64,000 nucleotides of DNA from Halobellus captivus (lineage in GTDB: Archaea > Halobacteriota > Halobacteria > Halobacteriales > Haloferacaceae). The translations under genes were made by a program, and so were the position numbers. The DNA is taken from NCBI RefSeq assembly GCF_007655485.1, contig NZ_VJXQ01000001.1:316556-380555 (forward strand). The letters run 5' to 3'. Of the stretch, positions 26,203 through 35,336 are shown piece by piece (the first letter of the stretch is position 1; each line of letters opens with the position of its first letter). The notes beneath the pieces were generated by a model that worked only from the letters and a program-made list of their open reading frames with translations, did no database searches and had not been told where the DNA came from.

Positions 26203-26709
26203 AGAGGCAGATAAGAAGCCGCTGGACCTTAGGTTTGCGGTCCCGGACGAGTAGGACTCAATTCGAAACTGTCGGATCAACCATCTCCGGCCCGACGGCT
26301 CACAGTCCACCGATTCGGGCGATGTAGGCCCGTTCCGACCCGAATCTGGCCGCGGTTCGCTCAGCGATCCCCCGAGGAGGATGCGTCTATCGTAGTACCA
26401 GGCTGTTTGCCATCGGATATCTGTAAATCCGCCTATCTCGAAATATCACGCTGCATTAACGGATCGCGTTCTCGACGAACCTCGGCATATAACAACTTAA
26501 AATAACACCCGTACATATGTTATCCAAGTAGTTTACTCCACTATCCCTAATCATTGATCACATCAAATGATCCGATAGTATCGGAAGGTTTGAGCGAGAT
26601 CTCATCCAGCCGACGCCGTTGCGAACCGCTCACGGAGGCGAAGACGTGAAAATCACCACACAAAGAGACGGCGTGCGAGTGGGAACGAGAGCTTACGGAT
26701 TGTCGTCGA
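26203..26709. other. Gene-free stretch before the LigM-like gene end
   Basis: About 500 bases without a supportable gene. The part from 26440 to 26600 is AT-rich. It contains a perfect 6+1+6 inverted repeat CCGATAGTATCGG at 26572-26584, which may be an operator or chance. It holds the upstream region of the IclR gene; no good TATA box was found at the expected distance. Confidence 0.4.
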
Positions 26710-28053
26710 CTATTCGCCTTTCCGACGGTCCGCGGAGTACGGAACCTTGCCGACGGTGGCCGAGATCTCACACTGGGCGTGTCGTTCGACCTTCGGATTC
26801 GGCGAGTCCTGTTCGCCCCAGATCAGCGTGACCTCCGTGCCGGGGTCGGCGTGATCGACGTCGATGCTGCACAGAGAGATGATCGTGCCCGCGTCGTATT
26901 CGTAGGACCGCGAGTGCGACAGTCCGATTCGCTCGCCGTCGACCAACACCTCATCGTAGTTCGCCCGCCCCCATCCGATCCGGGGCAGGTCCATAAACTT
27001 CTTCGTCTCGCCGTCGCGGAACAGCGACGCGTAGACGTCGATGACGTCCTCTTCGTCCCACGCGAGCGACACGAGCGTTCGTTCGGGATCTTCGACCATC
27101 GATTCGAGCGCGTCGCGCCCGACGTAGTCGTGATCGAAGCTGATGAGCTTCTTATAACCGAGCTCGATCGGGTCCATATAGTACTCGGAGATGTCGTCGG
27201 AGACGAAGCTGCCGTCGATGGAGTACGTCGCCTCTCGGCTATCGGCGTCGAGCCACTCGCGGTAGCCGCTCATCTCGTCGACGTCGTAGATCGGCGGGAC
27301 GCCCGGCGGGACCCACCCGAGCTTCACCGAGAGGGTGTGATAGGACTTCGACCCGAGCTGTTTGAGACCGTGCTCGCGACCGGCCTCGACGATGGCTTCG
27401 CGAACCTGTTCGGACTGCTCGAACGGCCCGATGAACTCGAAGCCGAACTCCGTCGACATGCCGTGCCCGAGCGCGATGGTCTCGACGCCCGCGAGGTCGA
27501 TCGTCTCGAAGTGGTAGAACGGGATCGAATCGAGGTCGGCGTCCGTGACCTGTTCGAGGACCGCCCGCGCGTTCGGGCCCTGCACCTGGAACACGAAGTT
27601 CTCGGGGTCTCCCTCGTGAGCAGACGTCCGGGGTTCGGTTTCGACGGTGGCGTCGTAATCCCCCGTCTCGAGGTTGTAGCGCACCCAGTTCGCAGACAGC
27701 ATTCCGGCGCTGTAGTACTCCTCGTCGTCGAGGCGAAGCATCGGGCCGTCACCGATGATGTGGCCGTTCGGGTTGCACATCACGAGCTGTTTCGCGCGAC
27801 CGATCTCGTAGTTCTCGAAGCTGTTGACACTGAGGTCGCGCAGCAACTCCCGCGCGTCGGGACCGGTGACGCGCAGCGCAGTCATGTGGTGCGATAGGTT
27901 CGCGAACGAGACCGTTTCGGTGACCGACCGTTGTTCGTCCAGCCAGTTCGTGATCTCGTTCGGAACGACCGGGAAGTTGTCCGTGTAGTTGCCGCCTTTC
28001 TGACGCAGTACTTCGACAGGGTTACCGGACGCCTGAATGTCTTCGGGGTCCAT
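26710..28053 (-). CDS. LigM/DesA-like tetrahydrofolate-dependent O-demethylase
   Basis: A 447-residue protein of the GcvT (aminomethyltransferase) fold. It matches the LigM/DesA branch better than true GcvT: an NWLDEQ segment, SHHM at residues 54-57, GHIIGDG, NWVRYNLETGDYD, GSFVSDDISEYYMDP, FDHDYVGRDALE, and a C-terminal GTEVTLIWGE. LigM moves the methyl group of vanillate to tetrahydrofolate, giving protocatechuate; DesA does this with syringate. Haloarchaea use folates, so the chemistry is possible. A TATA box (28076-28090, reverse strand) precedes the ATG. The adjacent upstream gene is an ACMSD/LigW-type decarboxylase. A sarcosine- or DMSP-type demethylase is an alternative, judged less likely from motif order. 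Confidence 0.78.
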   Translation of the reverse strand: MDPEDIQASGNPVEVLRQKGGNYTDNFPVVPNEITNWLDEQRSVTETVSFANLSHHMTALRVTGPDARELLRDLSVNSFENYEIGRAKQLVMCNPNGHIIGDGPMLRLDDEEYYSAGMLSANWVRYNLETGDYDATVETEPRTSAHEGDPENFVFQVQGPNARAVLEQVTDADLDSIPFYHFETIDLAGVETIALGHGMSTEFGFEFIGPFEQSEQVREAIVEAGREHGLKQLGSKSYHTLSVKLGWVPPGVPPIYDVDEMSGYREWLDADSREATYSIDGSFVSDDISEYYMDPIELGYKKLISFDHDYVGRDALESMVEDPERTLVSLAWDEEDVIDVYASLFRDGETKKFMDLPRIGWGRANYDEVLVDGERIGLSHSRSYEYDAGTIISLCSIDVDHADPGTEVTLIWGEQDSPNPKVERHAQCEISATVGKVPYSADRRKGE

Positions 28054-28075
28054 ACTGCGAGAGGGTCACCCCACA

Positions 28076-28090
28076 TACTTAAATATACCT
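28076..28090 (-). promoter_or_regulatory. TATA box of the first LigM-like gene
   Basis: GGTATATTTAAGTA-type sequence on the reverse strand, centred about 29 bases before the ATG at 28053. Confidence 0.6.
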
Positions 28091-28238
28091 TACTCGGAAA
28101 CAAACGGATATATTCGCAGATAATCGTCAAATTATATGAAAACCAGCTCACCGGTGACGATACCGGGGCGACTGCAGAGATTGGGCGGTTCGAGGAGTGG
28201 GTACCTCGGTTGGCTCGAATCGTCGCTTCGGAGCGTCG

Positions 28239-29228
28239 TTACAGGTCGAGGAGACGCTTGATGTTCCCCGAGAGGATCTTCTCTTTGTCCGCCTCCGAAA
28301 TATCGAGCTCATCGATGATCGGGAGGATCTTCGTCACCCAGTATTGGCCCTTGTCGGGGCCAAACGGGTAATCGGCGCTGTAGACGACGTTGTCCGCGCC
28401 GAAGAACTCGAGGCCGCACTCTAGCGGGTACGACTCGCCCTGGCTGCTGACGGCGGTGTCGCCGTAGATCCGATCGAAGTAGGCGTCGAGGGGTTCGGAG
28501 AGGTCGGCGATCGCCGGGTTCTGATACAGTTCGGGCTCCTCGGTCCGCGTCTGGTACCACGAGCGGATCCGTCCGATCTGGTAGGGGAACGAGCCGCCGA
28601 GGTGATGAGAGATGATGTCCAGATTCTTGTGGCGGTCGAGCACGCCGGAGAAAATCAGCCGCGCGAGCGCGATGTTGGTATCGAACGGCCACGCGAGCAT
28701 CTTGTAAATCCACGTGTGGGAGTTGTCGTAGTCGTGCCAATCCGCCAGCTGCGGGTGGATCCAGATGGGTACGTCGAGGTCGTCGACGGTCGCGTAGAAC
28801 TCCTCGAAATCGTCGTCGTCCAGCATCTTGCCGTCGATGTTCGAGAAGATTTGGATGCCGTGCATCCCCAGTTCCTCGACACAGCGGCGGGCCTCATCGA
28901 CGTACTCATCGGTGAGGAACGGCAGCGTCCCCGTCGCGATGAATCGGTCGGGGTGCTTGTCGGCGATCCGTCGAATCTCGTTGTTCGCGACGCGCGTGGC
29001 TTCGAGGGCGTCGTCGGGATCGATTCCCTGCCACAGCATCGGCGCGGAGAGATTGATGACTTGTCTGTCGATCGCGTTCTTGTCGAGGTAGTCCAGTCGA
29101 CCGTCGATCTCGAACATTCGCGGGGCGTTGCGGAGGCTGTCCAGTTCGGACGTCGGATGGACTTTCTCGATTTCGCTGAGCGCCTCCTCTGTCATAATGT
29201 GGGAGGTCGCGTCTATGATCTCAGGCAT
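28239..29228 (-). CDS. ACMSD/LigW-type amidohydrolase, probable decarboxylase
   Basis: A 329-residue amidohydrolase-2 protein. Expected metal ligands are visible: His10 in DATSHI, a His in IWIHPQ, a His in IISHHLGG, and the Asp in YSADYPFG near the C-terminus. This branch contains non-oxidative decarboxylases of aromatic or muconate acids, such as 2-amino-3-carboxymuconate-6-semialdehyde, 5-carboxyvanillate (LigW), gamma-resorcylate and the protocatechuate 2,3-pathway PraH. Hydrolases are a minority. It is encoded just upstream of the LigM-like gene on the same strand, with its own TATA box (near 29256). It shares the GIQIFSNIDG-LDDDDF stretch with the second copy at 58085-59062. Confidence 0.82.
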   Translation of the reverse strand: MPEIIDATSHIMTEEALSEIEKVHPTSELDSLRNAPRMFEIDGRLDYLDKNAIDRQVINLSAPMLWQGIDPDDALEATRVANNEIRRIADKHPDRFIATGTLPFLTDEYVDEARRCVEELGMHGIQIFSNIDGKMLDDDDFEEFYATVDDLDVPIWIHPQLADWHDYDNSHTWIYKMLAWPFDTNIALARLIFSGVLDRHKNLDIISHHLGGSFPYQIGRIRSWYQTRTEEPELYQNPAIADLSEPLDAYFDRIYGDTAVSSQGESYPLECGLEFFGADNVVYSADYPFGPDKGQYWVTKILPIIDELDISEADKEKILSGNIKRLLDL

Positions 29229-29382
29229 CGTTCGTCGATTGACGCAATCGTACTTAAATCATTGTGTGCCTCGGGTGAATGTTCGTAGTCGCTCACCCCC
29301 CGACGCGTCAGGCAGACAACGAGACACGGCGTTTGACAGCGGGGCGCAAAGCCTAATACTGTCTGCCTGTGTACAACGTGGT

Positions 29383-30822
29383 ATGTCTCAAGAACGCGTC
29401 GAGCAGCGGGGGATGTTTATCAACGGCACGTATCGGCAGACGGACGAGACGTTCGATGTAGAGGACCCATCGACGGGCGACGTGATCGCCTCGGTGACCG
29501 CCGCTGGCAGCTCCGGCGTGGACGCCGCGCTCGAATCGGCCGAACGCGCACAGGCCGAGTGGGCGGCGATGGACCCCGTTGAGAGAGGGCGCGTTCTGCG
29601 CGAGGTGGCCCGCGGACTCGAAGCGCACGTCGACGAGGTCGGCGAACTTGCCAGTCGGGAGATCGGTCGCCCGCTCGGCCAGTCTAAGCACCTGGTTGCC
29701 AACGCCGTCGACTACCTCGATTACTACGCCGGAATGACCGACAAAATCGAGGGCGAGAGCTTCCCCCTGAAACCGTCCAACCAGGCGTTCAGTCGAAAGG
29801 AACCGATCGGGGTGAGTGCACAGATCGTGCCGTGGAACGCCCCCGTACTCCTCTGTTTCCGCGGCGTTGCGCCCGCGCTCGCGGCGGGCAACGCGGTCGT
29901 CGTTAAGCCGTCTCCGTTCGCCCCGGGCGTCATTCTCAAACTCGCCGAAATCGCGAGCGAGGCGGGACTCCCGGACGGCCTGTTCAACGTGGTTCCCGGA
30001 CTGGTCGAGACCAGTAAATCGCTGACGACCGATTCGCGGGTCGATCAGATCACGTTCACCGGATCGGTCTCCACCGGCCAGATCGTCGGGAAAACGGCGA
30101 TCGATCGGGTCATCCCGACCGTTCTCGAACTCGGGGGCAAAAGCCCGGGAGTCGTCTTCGACGACGCCGACTTGGACGCGGCAGTCGACGGCGCGATGAA
30201 GGCGATAACGCTGATCAACGGGCAGGTGTGCTTTGCAACCACCCGGATCTTCGTCCACGAAGACGTCTACGACGAGTTCAAACAGCGGTACGTCGACGCG
30301 GTCGAATCGATCACGCTGGGACCGGGGGTGGAAAACCCCGATCTGGGACCGGTCATCTCCGCGGACGCCGTCGAGCAGATCGACAGCTACGTGCAGAGCG
30401 CCGTCCAGAGCGGTGCGACCGCACTCACCGGTGGTCAGGCCGTCGACCGCGAGGGGAACTTCTACGAACCGACGGTCATCGAGGGGGCCGCTGACGACGC
30501 GGAGATTTCCTGTGAGGAGGTGTTCGGACCGGTCATCAACCTGTACTCGTTCTCCGACGAGGAGGAAGTTATTCGGCGGGCGAACGACACCGAGTTCGGC
30601 CTGTATGCGACCGTCTGGACGAACACGCTCGACCGGGCCCACCGCGTCGCCAACGGCATCGAGGCAGGCAGCGTGATGGTCAACCAGTACGCAGGTTCGC
30701 GACCGCAGACGCCCTTCGGCGGGTACAAGAAGAGTGGCCTCGGCCGCGAGAAGGGAATGCAGGCCGTCGATCACTACACGCAACTGAAGACGGTCAACGT
30801 TAACATCGCTGGCGACGAGTAA
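29383..30822 (+). CDS. NAD(P)-dependent aldehyde dehydrogenase
   Basis: A 479-residue aldehyde dehydrogenase. The cofactor region is SAQIVPWNAPVL and VVKPSPFAP, the general-base Glu lies in VLELGGKSPG, the nucleophilic Cys in NGQVCFATTR, and the C-terminal motif is GYKKSGLGREKG. It oxidises an aldehyde to the acid. Neighbours suggest an aromatic aldehyde such as vanillin or benzaldehyde, but betaine-aldehyde-like activity is also common in haloarchaea. It is divergent from the decarboxylase gene. The start at 29383 replaces a longer frame from 29128 that overlaps the divergent gene; a weak TATA-like CCTAATACT lies 27 bases upstream. Confidence 0.9.
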   Translation: MSQERVEQRGMFINGTYRQTDETFDVEDPSTGDVIASVTAAGSSGVDAALESAERAQAEWAAMDPVERGRVLREVARGLEAHVDEVGELASREIGRPLGQSKHLVANAVDYLDYYAGMTDKIEGESFPLKPSNQAFSRKEPIGVSAQIVPWNAPVLLCFRGVAPALAAGNAVVVKPSPFAPGVILKLAEIASEAGLPDGLFNVVPGLVETSKSLTTDSRVDQITFTGSVSTGQIVGKTAIDRVIPTVLELGGKSPGVVFDDADLDAAVDGAMKAITLINGQVCFATTRIFVHEDVYDEFKQRYVDAVESITLGPGVENPDLGPVISADAVEQIDSYVQSAVQSGATALTGGQAVDREGNFYEPTVIEGAADDAEISCEEVFGPVINLYSFSDEEEVIRRANDTEFGLYATVWTNTLDRAHRVANGIEAGSVMVNQYAGSRPQTPFGGYKKSGLGREKGMQAVDHYTQLKTVNVNIAGDE

Positions 30823-30950
30823 CTGCTGTCGATTCCGTTCACTATTACCTGCTGTCGACTCGTTTCATTTCCGCCCGTCATCGATCCGTCTCGCTATTAT
30901 CTGCCGTCGACTCGTCTCACCTCCGCCTGTCACTGACGTGTCTCATCGCC
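30823..30950. repeat. 26/52-base degenerate tandem repeat
   Basis: CTGCTGTCGA or CTGCCGTCGA recurs at 30823, 30849 and 30901, and the two 52-base segments from 30849 and 30901 align along most of their length. It lies between the convergent aldehyde dehydrogenase and ThDP-enzyme genes. Confidence 0.55.
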
Positions 30951-31035
30951 GTCGAGGACGCGATGAAAACCGAAGCGCTACCGGTGATTCCGGAGATTCA
31001 AATTTTCGGGGCGGTGTTGTACGTGAGGATAGTGA

Positions 31036-32754
31036 CTACGGGCGTTCTACCTTGACGTCAAGCACAGCTGGTCTCCCCGCATCGACGGCTGCGGCCGCCT
31101 CTTCGAGCGCCGCGGGGAGTTCGTCTGGGTCGTGAACCACGCGCGTGTGCGCGTCAACGACGCTCGCGGGTGCAGAGAGGTCCATCGTTGTCCCGAAGTG
31201 ACTCTCCGGAACCGACTCCTCGGCCGCCGCGCCGTCTGGATACTGCGCCGTCGTCGCGCCTTCGACCGCGTTCCACCCCTGGTTGTCGTAGACGACCGTG
31301 AGCGTCGGGGCGTCGTACTCGGCGGCGAGCAACGCGCACGCCGACGGGTTGGCGAACAGATACGAACCGTCACCGACCAGCGCGATCACGCGGTTGTCCG
31401 GATTCGCCAGTTTGGCACCGACGGCTGCTCCGCCCGCCCAGCCAAGTCCAGCGCCTCCCTTCCAGAAGTAGCTGCCCGGCGTCGAGAGTTCGATCTGCGA
31501 CATTATCGCCGGTCGGCTCGTGACCGCGTCTTCGACGACGACGGTCTCCCCGTCGACGATCGACTCGACGGCGTTCGAGAGAACCGTCGGCGTCAGTCGT
31601 CCCTCCCTCGTATCAGCCGCCAAGCGATCGGCTGCGTCCGCACGTCGTTCCGCGGCGATGTCGCGCCAGAACGCCCGGCTCGAATCGGCATCCGTATGGA
31701 GTCTGGCCTCGACGGCTTCGAGCGTCGCAGCGGCGTCGGCCTGTACGGTCTCGTCGATCGCGAACGGCCACCGCGGGTACGCCGGTTTGGTCGGATTGGG
31801 ATCGATCTGAACGACTGTCGCGTCACTCTCGGACGTCTCGGGCCCCGGAATCCACGGAACGTCGGCGTCGGCGAGGACGACGAGGTCCGCGCGCTCGAGC
31901 GCCACCGTCGGGTCGTAGCCGAGGTGTTGCTCGTGGTCGCGCGGGAAACAAAGCGTTGTCGGCGTCTGCTCGACGACTCCGGCACCGGCGGCCTCCGCGA
32001 AGGAGACGAGCGCGTCGACGCGCTCTCCAGCGGGAGATCGACCCAGGTCGCTCGTGATCACCGCCGGGCGCTCCGCGCGCTCGACCTCGGAGACCAGGCG
32101 GTCGATCGACGCGGTGTCGGCACCGCCGGGGCCGACCCGCCGGACGGTCGCCGTCGACGGGGTCGCGTCGACGGTCCCGCTGAGCGCCTCTCGCGTCGCC
32201 GTCACGTACACCGGGCCCGACGGTTCCGAAACGGCCCGCTCTAAGCCGCGGCGGACAGTCTCCGCCGGATCCGCGGGCGGCCGGTACTGGTCGATCCACC
32301 GCGAGTACTCGCGCACGATTCCGGGCTGGTCGAACACGTCCTGGAAGTAGTGCACCGGGTGATCCCGGGATCCGGAGTGCCCGGCGTCAGTGACCGGTGC
32401 GAGCCCCGCGAGCACGAACACCGGGGCGCCAGCGCGGTGTGCGTTGTGCATCGCCGCGCCGAGGTTCTGGGTCCCCACGTCGACGTGTACCAGCACGACC
32501 TGTGGGTCCCCCGTCACGGCGGCGCATCCGTGGGCCGCGCTCATCGCGGCGAACTCGTGCGGGCACGAGATTATCTCCGGAATCTGGTCTCCGTCACCGG
32601 CGCGTCGGACGTCCGCCGCGGCCTCCAGAAGCGGTGTGTGGTCGGTACCGAGATTAGCGAAAATGCGCGCCACGCCCTGCTGGTGGAACGCGCGGAGGAA
32701 TCTCTCAGCGGCGGTACGATCGGCTGTCGGTGAGGTGGTTTCTGATTCTGACAC
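31036..32754 (-). CDS. Thiamine-diphosphate-dependent enzyme (acetolactate synthase/decarboxylase family)
   Basis: A 572-residue three-domain ThDP enzyme. The N-terminal pyrimidine-binding domain has the catalytic Glu67 in SCPHEFAAMSAAHG. A central domain follows, and the C-terminal PP domain has the ThDP motif LVGDGSYLFANPSA running to YDNQGWN. The family includes acetolactate synthase, benzoylformate decarboxylase, indolepyruvate decarboxylase and glyoxylate carboligase. No FAD-specific signature could be judged. Placed next to an aldehyde dehydrogenase and O-demethylase genes, a 2-oxo acid (benzoylformate-like) decarboxylase would fit, but this is inference. The protein is convergent with the aldehyde dehydrogenase and sits downstream of an ABC permease gene on the same strand. 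Confidence 0.82.
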   Translation of the reverse strand: MSESETTSPTADRTAAERFLRAFHQQGVARIFANLGTDHTPLLEAAADVRRAGDGDQIPEIISCPHEFAAMSAAHGCAAVTGDPQVVLVHVDVGTQNLGAAMHNAHRAGAPVFVLAGLAPVTDAGHSGSRDHPVHYFQDVFDQPGIVREYSRWIDQYRPPADPAETVRRGLERAVSEPSGPVYVTATREALSGTVDATPSTATVRRVGPGGADTASIDRLVSEVERAERPAVITSDLGRSPAGERVDALVSFAEAAGAGVVEQTPTTLCFPRDHEQHLGYDPTVALERADLVVLADADVPWIPGPETSESDATVVQIDPNPTKPAYPRWPFAIDETVQADAAATLEAVEARLHTDADSSRAFWRDIAAERRADAADRLAADTREGRLTPTVLSNAVESIVDGETVVVEDAVTSRPAIMSQIELSTPGSYFWKGGAGLGWAGGAAVGAKLANPDNRVIALVGDGSYLFANPSACALLAAEYDAPTLTVVYDNQGWNAVEGATTAQYPDGAAAEESVPESHFGTTMDLSAPASVVDAHTRVVHDPDELPAALEEAAAAVDAGRPAVLDVKVERP

Positions 32755-32885
32755 GGAAGTGGCTCCTCTAACGTGAGGTATTCACAGGCGACCCGGATAT
32801 AACTATATCGACGAGACGTCGCGAAAGAACCGCGTCGAAGTGGAAAAAGTCGATGCCCAGAGAGAGGGGTGCCGTGACAGCCGGG

Positions 32886-33707
32886 TTATCGGGGGCCGGT
32901 CCCCATCGACGATTTGATGTCTTCTCGCCAGGAGAACAGATACTCCTCCATCTTGCTGAAGATGCCGTACTCGATGACCATCATCAGGATGACGAACAGG
33001 ACGACGTACTGGAGCACACCGACCATCGAGAACCGGCTCATGTTGTCTGCGATGAGGAAACCGATACCGACGTTCGAGATGACGACCTCCGCGAGGATCG
33101 TCACCTTCCACGCGACGGAGAAGGTGAACCGAATCGCGGAGAATATCTCGGGAAGGATCGACTGAAACAGTACTCGGCGGTAGACGCGACTCCGTGAGAC
33201 GCCGAATGCGCTCGACATATTGAGCAGGTCGGATTCGACGTTCTCGACCCCGCTTTGGATGATGTCAACGACGAACGGCGCGGTGATGACCGCAGTCGCG
33301 AGCATCGGCGTGGTGTCGCTGATGCCGAACGCCATCGCGGTGAAGATGACGACGAACAGCCCGGGAACCGCCATCCCGACGAGTACGTAGTACCGAAGGA
33401 CCTTCCCCCAGAAGTTGCTCACGCCGAGCACGACGCCGCCGATGATTCCGACGACAAGTGCGGCGCCGAATCCGAGGAGAATGCGCTGCATCGAAGCGAC
33501 GAAGTGCATCACCCACTCGTCGCCCGACAGGAGCTCGTAGATCCCACCGCCGACTAGGATCGGCGAGGCGATCAGGTCGGTGATACCGAAGATGCGGGCG
33601 CTCAGTTCCCACACGAGTAACAACGCGACGACCGACTCGACGAAGATGACTCTCCGGTTACTGACGAACGCCCGCCCGATCGTCCCACGTAGCTGTGTCG
33701 TGCTCAT
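32886..33707 (-). CDS. NitT/TauT-type ABC permease (system 1, permease A)
   Basis: A 273-residue inner-membrane permease with about six membrane segments and the binding-protein-dependent EAA loop (MSSAFGVSRSRVYRRVLFQS). It belongs to the NitT/TauT/SsuC group, which takes up taurine, sulfonates, nitrate, thiamine precursors and phthalate-type aromatics. It lies seven bases after the binding-protein gene and is surely co-transcribed with it. The ATPase and a second, different permease are encoded divergently at 35326-37071, so the channel may be a heterodimer, unusual for this group. Confidence 0.87.
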   Translation of the reverse strand: MSTTQLRGTIGRAFVSNRRVIFVESVVALLLVWELSARIFGITDLIASPILVGGGIYELLSGDEWVMHFVASMQRILLGFGAALVVGIIGGVVLGVSNFWGKVLRYYVLVGMAVPGLFVVIFTAMAFGISDTTPMLATAVITAPFVVDIIQSGVENVESDLLNMSSAFGVSRSRVYRRVLFQSILPEIFSAIRFTFSVAWKVTILAEVVISNVGIGFLIADNMSRFSMVGVLQYVVLFVILMMVIEYGIFSKMEEYLFSWREDIKSSMGTGPR

Positions 33708-33714
33708 TTGATCC

Positions 33715-34953
33715 TCAGACCATATCCTCGAGATCGGACCGCGTCATAAACGTGACTTGATCCTCCCAGCCCGAGGGGATCTGACCCAGTTCCTCCATCA
33801 CGCCGAGGACGTTCATCGCATCCTCGACGGACTGGTCGTCGAGACCCACCTCGGAGTACAGCGCCGAGCGCTGGAGACTCTCGATTTGTTCGACTTCGTT
33901 TCCGGCGAAGAGGTCCATCAGGAAGCGCGCTTCCTCCTCGTTTTCGGCTTCGAGCGTTTCTTGACCGGCCGGGTCGGCGGCGATATCCGGAATGTTGTCT
34001 TGGACGTAGTTCAACCCTTCACTCCACATATCGATCATATTCAACAGGACTTCGGGGTTCTCCTCGGCGAAGTCCAGCCGCGTCGAGAGGCTCACGAGCG
34101 GCGGTCGCCCCCACCCCTGATCGAGGTACTCGTTCCAGATCCACAGGAGCGGTTTGAGCTCCCCGTTGACGACCTCCGAGAGACCGGCAGAGGACGCCGA
34201 GTGAACGGCCGTCGCGAGGTCACCGCGCAGGGTGAGCTGTGGCATCGTCCCGCGCTCCGTCGTCTGAACGTTGAAGTCGCCACCGTCCTGCGCCAGAGTG
34301 TAGCCGTACTTCTCTTGGATGATGTTCTGTAGGTGCGGAACCGCGCCCGCGGCCCACCCGGGGATGCCGAACCGGGCACCCTCGTCGACGATCTTGTCGA
34401 GCGACTCCTGAACGCCGCCGGTCTCGTCGGGATCGTATGGTCCGCCGACCTCGACCCACGGCGTCGAAACGACACCCTCGATATTACCGAATGCGACGAG
34501 TTGCTGGTCTTGCTCGACGCCGAGGCGCGCGTCTTCGACCCAGCTCACGGTGCCCATATCGATCTGGCCGGACGCGAAGAGCGTCGCATCTTCGAAGGTG
34601 AGCTCGTAATCGAGCTCATAGCCGTCCTCCTCGAACCGCGGTTGGATGAGATCATTCTCCGCGAGGTAGTATTCCATCACGATGTTGACGGGCATTCCGA
34701 CCGGCGGCGTCGCGAACGAAACTGTCGTGAGATCCTCGCTGCCGCCACTGTCTCCCCCGCTGTCGCCGCCACTGTCCCCCCCGCTGTCGCCGCTACTGTC
34801 CCCCCCGCTGTCATCGCTACTGTCGCCGCCACCGTCTCCACCGCTTGTACAACCCGCAAGGGTGACCGCGGCCGCACTGGCCCCGGCTGCCTTAATGAAT
34901 CTCCGTCTGTTTACACCGCTGACTGTTCGGATTGCCTCTTTATCGCGTGGCAT
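33715..34953 (-). CDS. NitT/TauT-type ABC substrate-binding lipoprotein (system 1)
   Basis: A 412-residue extracellular binding protein. The twin-arginine signal NRRRFIKAAGASAAA ends in the lipobox TLAGC. A long linker of DSGG/DSSG repeats follows and then a type II periplasmic-binding fold (TVSFATPPVGMPVNIVMEY, TVSWVEDARLGV). Homologues bind sulfonates, nitrate or aromatic acids. The linker DNA is itself a short tandem repeat (about 34740-34830). The ATG at 34953 has a TATA-like box on the reverse strand near 34981. It is the first gene of a two-gene unit with the permease at 32886. Confidence 0.87.
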   Translation of the reverse strand: MPRDKEAIRTVSGVNRRRFIKAAGASAAAVTLAGCTSGGDGGGDSSDDSGGDSSGDSGGDSGGDSGGDSGGSEDLTTVSFATPPVGMPVNIVMEYYLAENDLIQPRFEEDGYELDYELTFEDATLFASGQIDMGTVSWVEDARLGVEQDQQLVAFGNIEGVVSTPWVEVGGPYDPDETGGVQESLDKIVDEGARFGIPGWAAGAVPHLQNIIQEKYGYTLAQDGGDFNVQTTERGTMPQLTLRGDLATAVHSASSAGLSEVVNGELKPLLWIWNEYLDQGWGRPPLVSLSTRLDFAEENPEVLLNMIDMWSEGLNYVQDNIPDIAADPAGQETLEAENEEEARFLMDLFAGNEVEQIESLQRSALYSEVGLDDQSVEDAMNVLGVMEELGQIPSGWEDQVTFMTRSDLEDMV

Positions 34954-35252
34954 ACGATGTCACATCAGGATCTATGATTAAAAACCCATCGGTTGTATGA
35001 TACAGTCTCAGGTGGAGCCCGTTCGACCCGACTATCGAGATACCGGCGTCCAGAATGATCGTGGTTTTCTTTCTGAGGCGCGCTATATTGGGCTTTCAGG
35101 TGGATCTCCTATTTTCATTGTGAATCCTCACCGAGAACTCAGTCACCAGTTCCGCGTGGCAATATATCAAACATTCAACCTCTATTGGATCTTTGTGTTG
35201 GTGTGACGTAGCAAATCTAAAGTACACCCATTCTCAATACGTGGTTACAGCG
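34954..35252. other. Intergenic region between divergent ABC operons
   Basis: About 300 bases, AT-rich for this genome, holding the binding-protein promoter near 34981 and a possible TATA box (35215-35224) for the rightward operon. The open frames in it are short, not acidic and show no recognisable similarity. Confidence 0.45.
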
Positions 35253-35336
35253 ATGAAAGAGAATCATTCTCACGCAGTAGGTCTCCGGGCACACCGAAAC
35301 GCCACGGTGATCAGGGGTGGTCTTCGTGGCCTCTGA
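35253..35336 (+). other. Possible 27-codon leader ORF overlapping the ABC ATPase start
   Basis: ATG at 35253 to TGA at 35334-35336, overlapping the ATPase gene start in another frame. A TATA-like sequence lies about 33 bases upstream. It may be a coupling leader for the ATPase gene, as proposed for 36194 and 47285, but the spacing is less good and the peptide is His/Arg-rich. Confidence 0.3.

Noticed and set aside
26572-26584. CCGATAGTATCGG palindrome as an IclR operator
   Set aside because: Over 350 bases from the regulator start and not near another promoter; kept only as a note.
34997-35206. 69-codon plus-strand frame between the divergent ABC operons
   Set aside because: No acidic bias, no family features and no clear TATA at the start.
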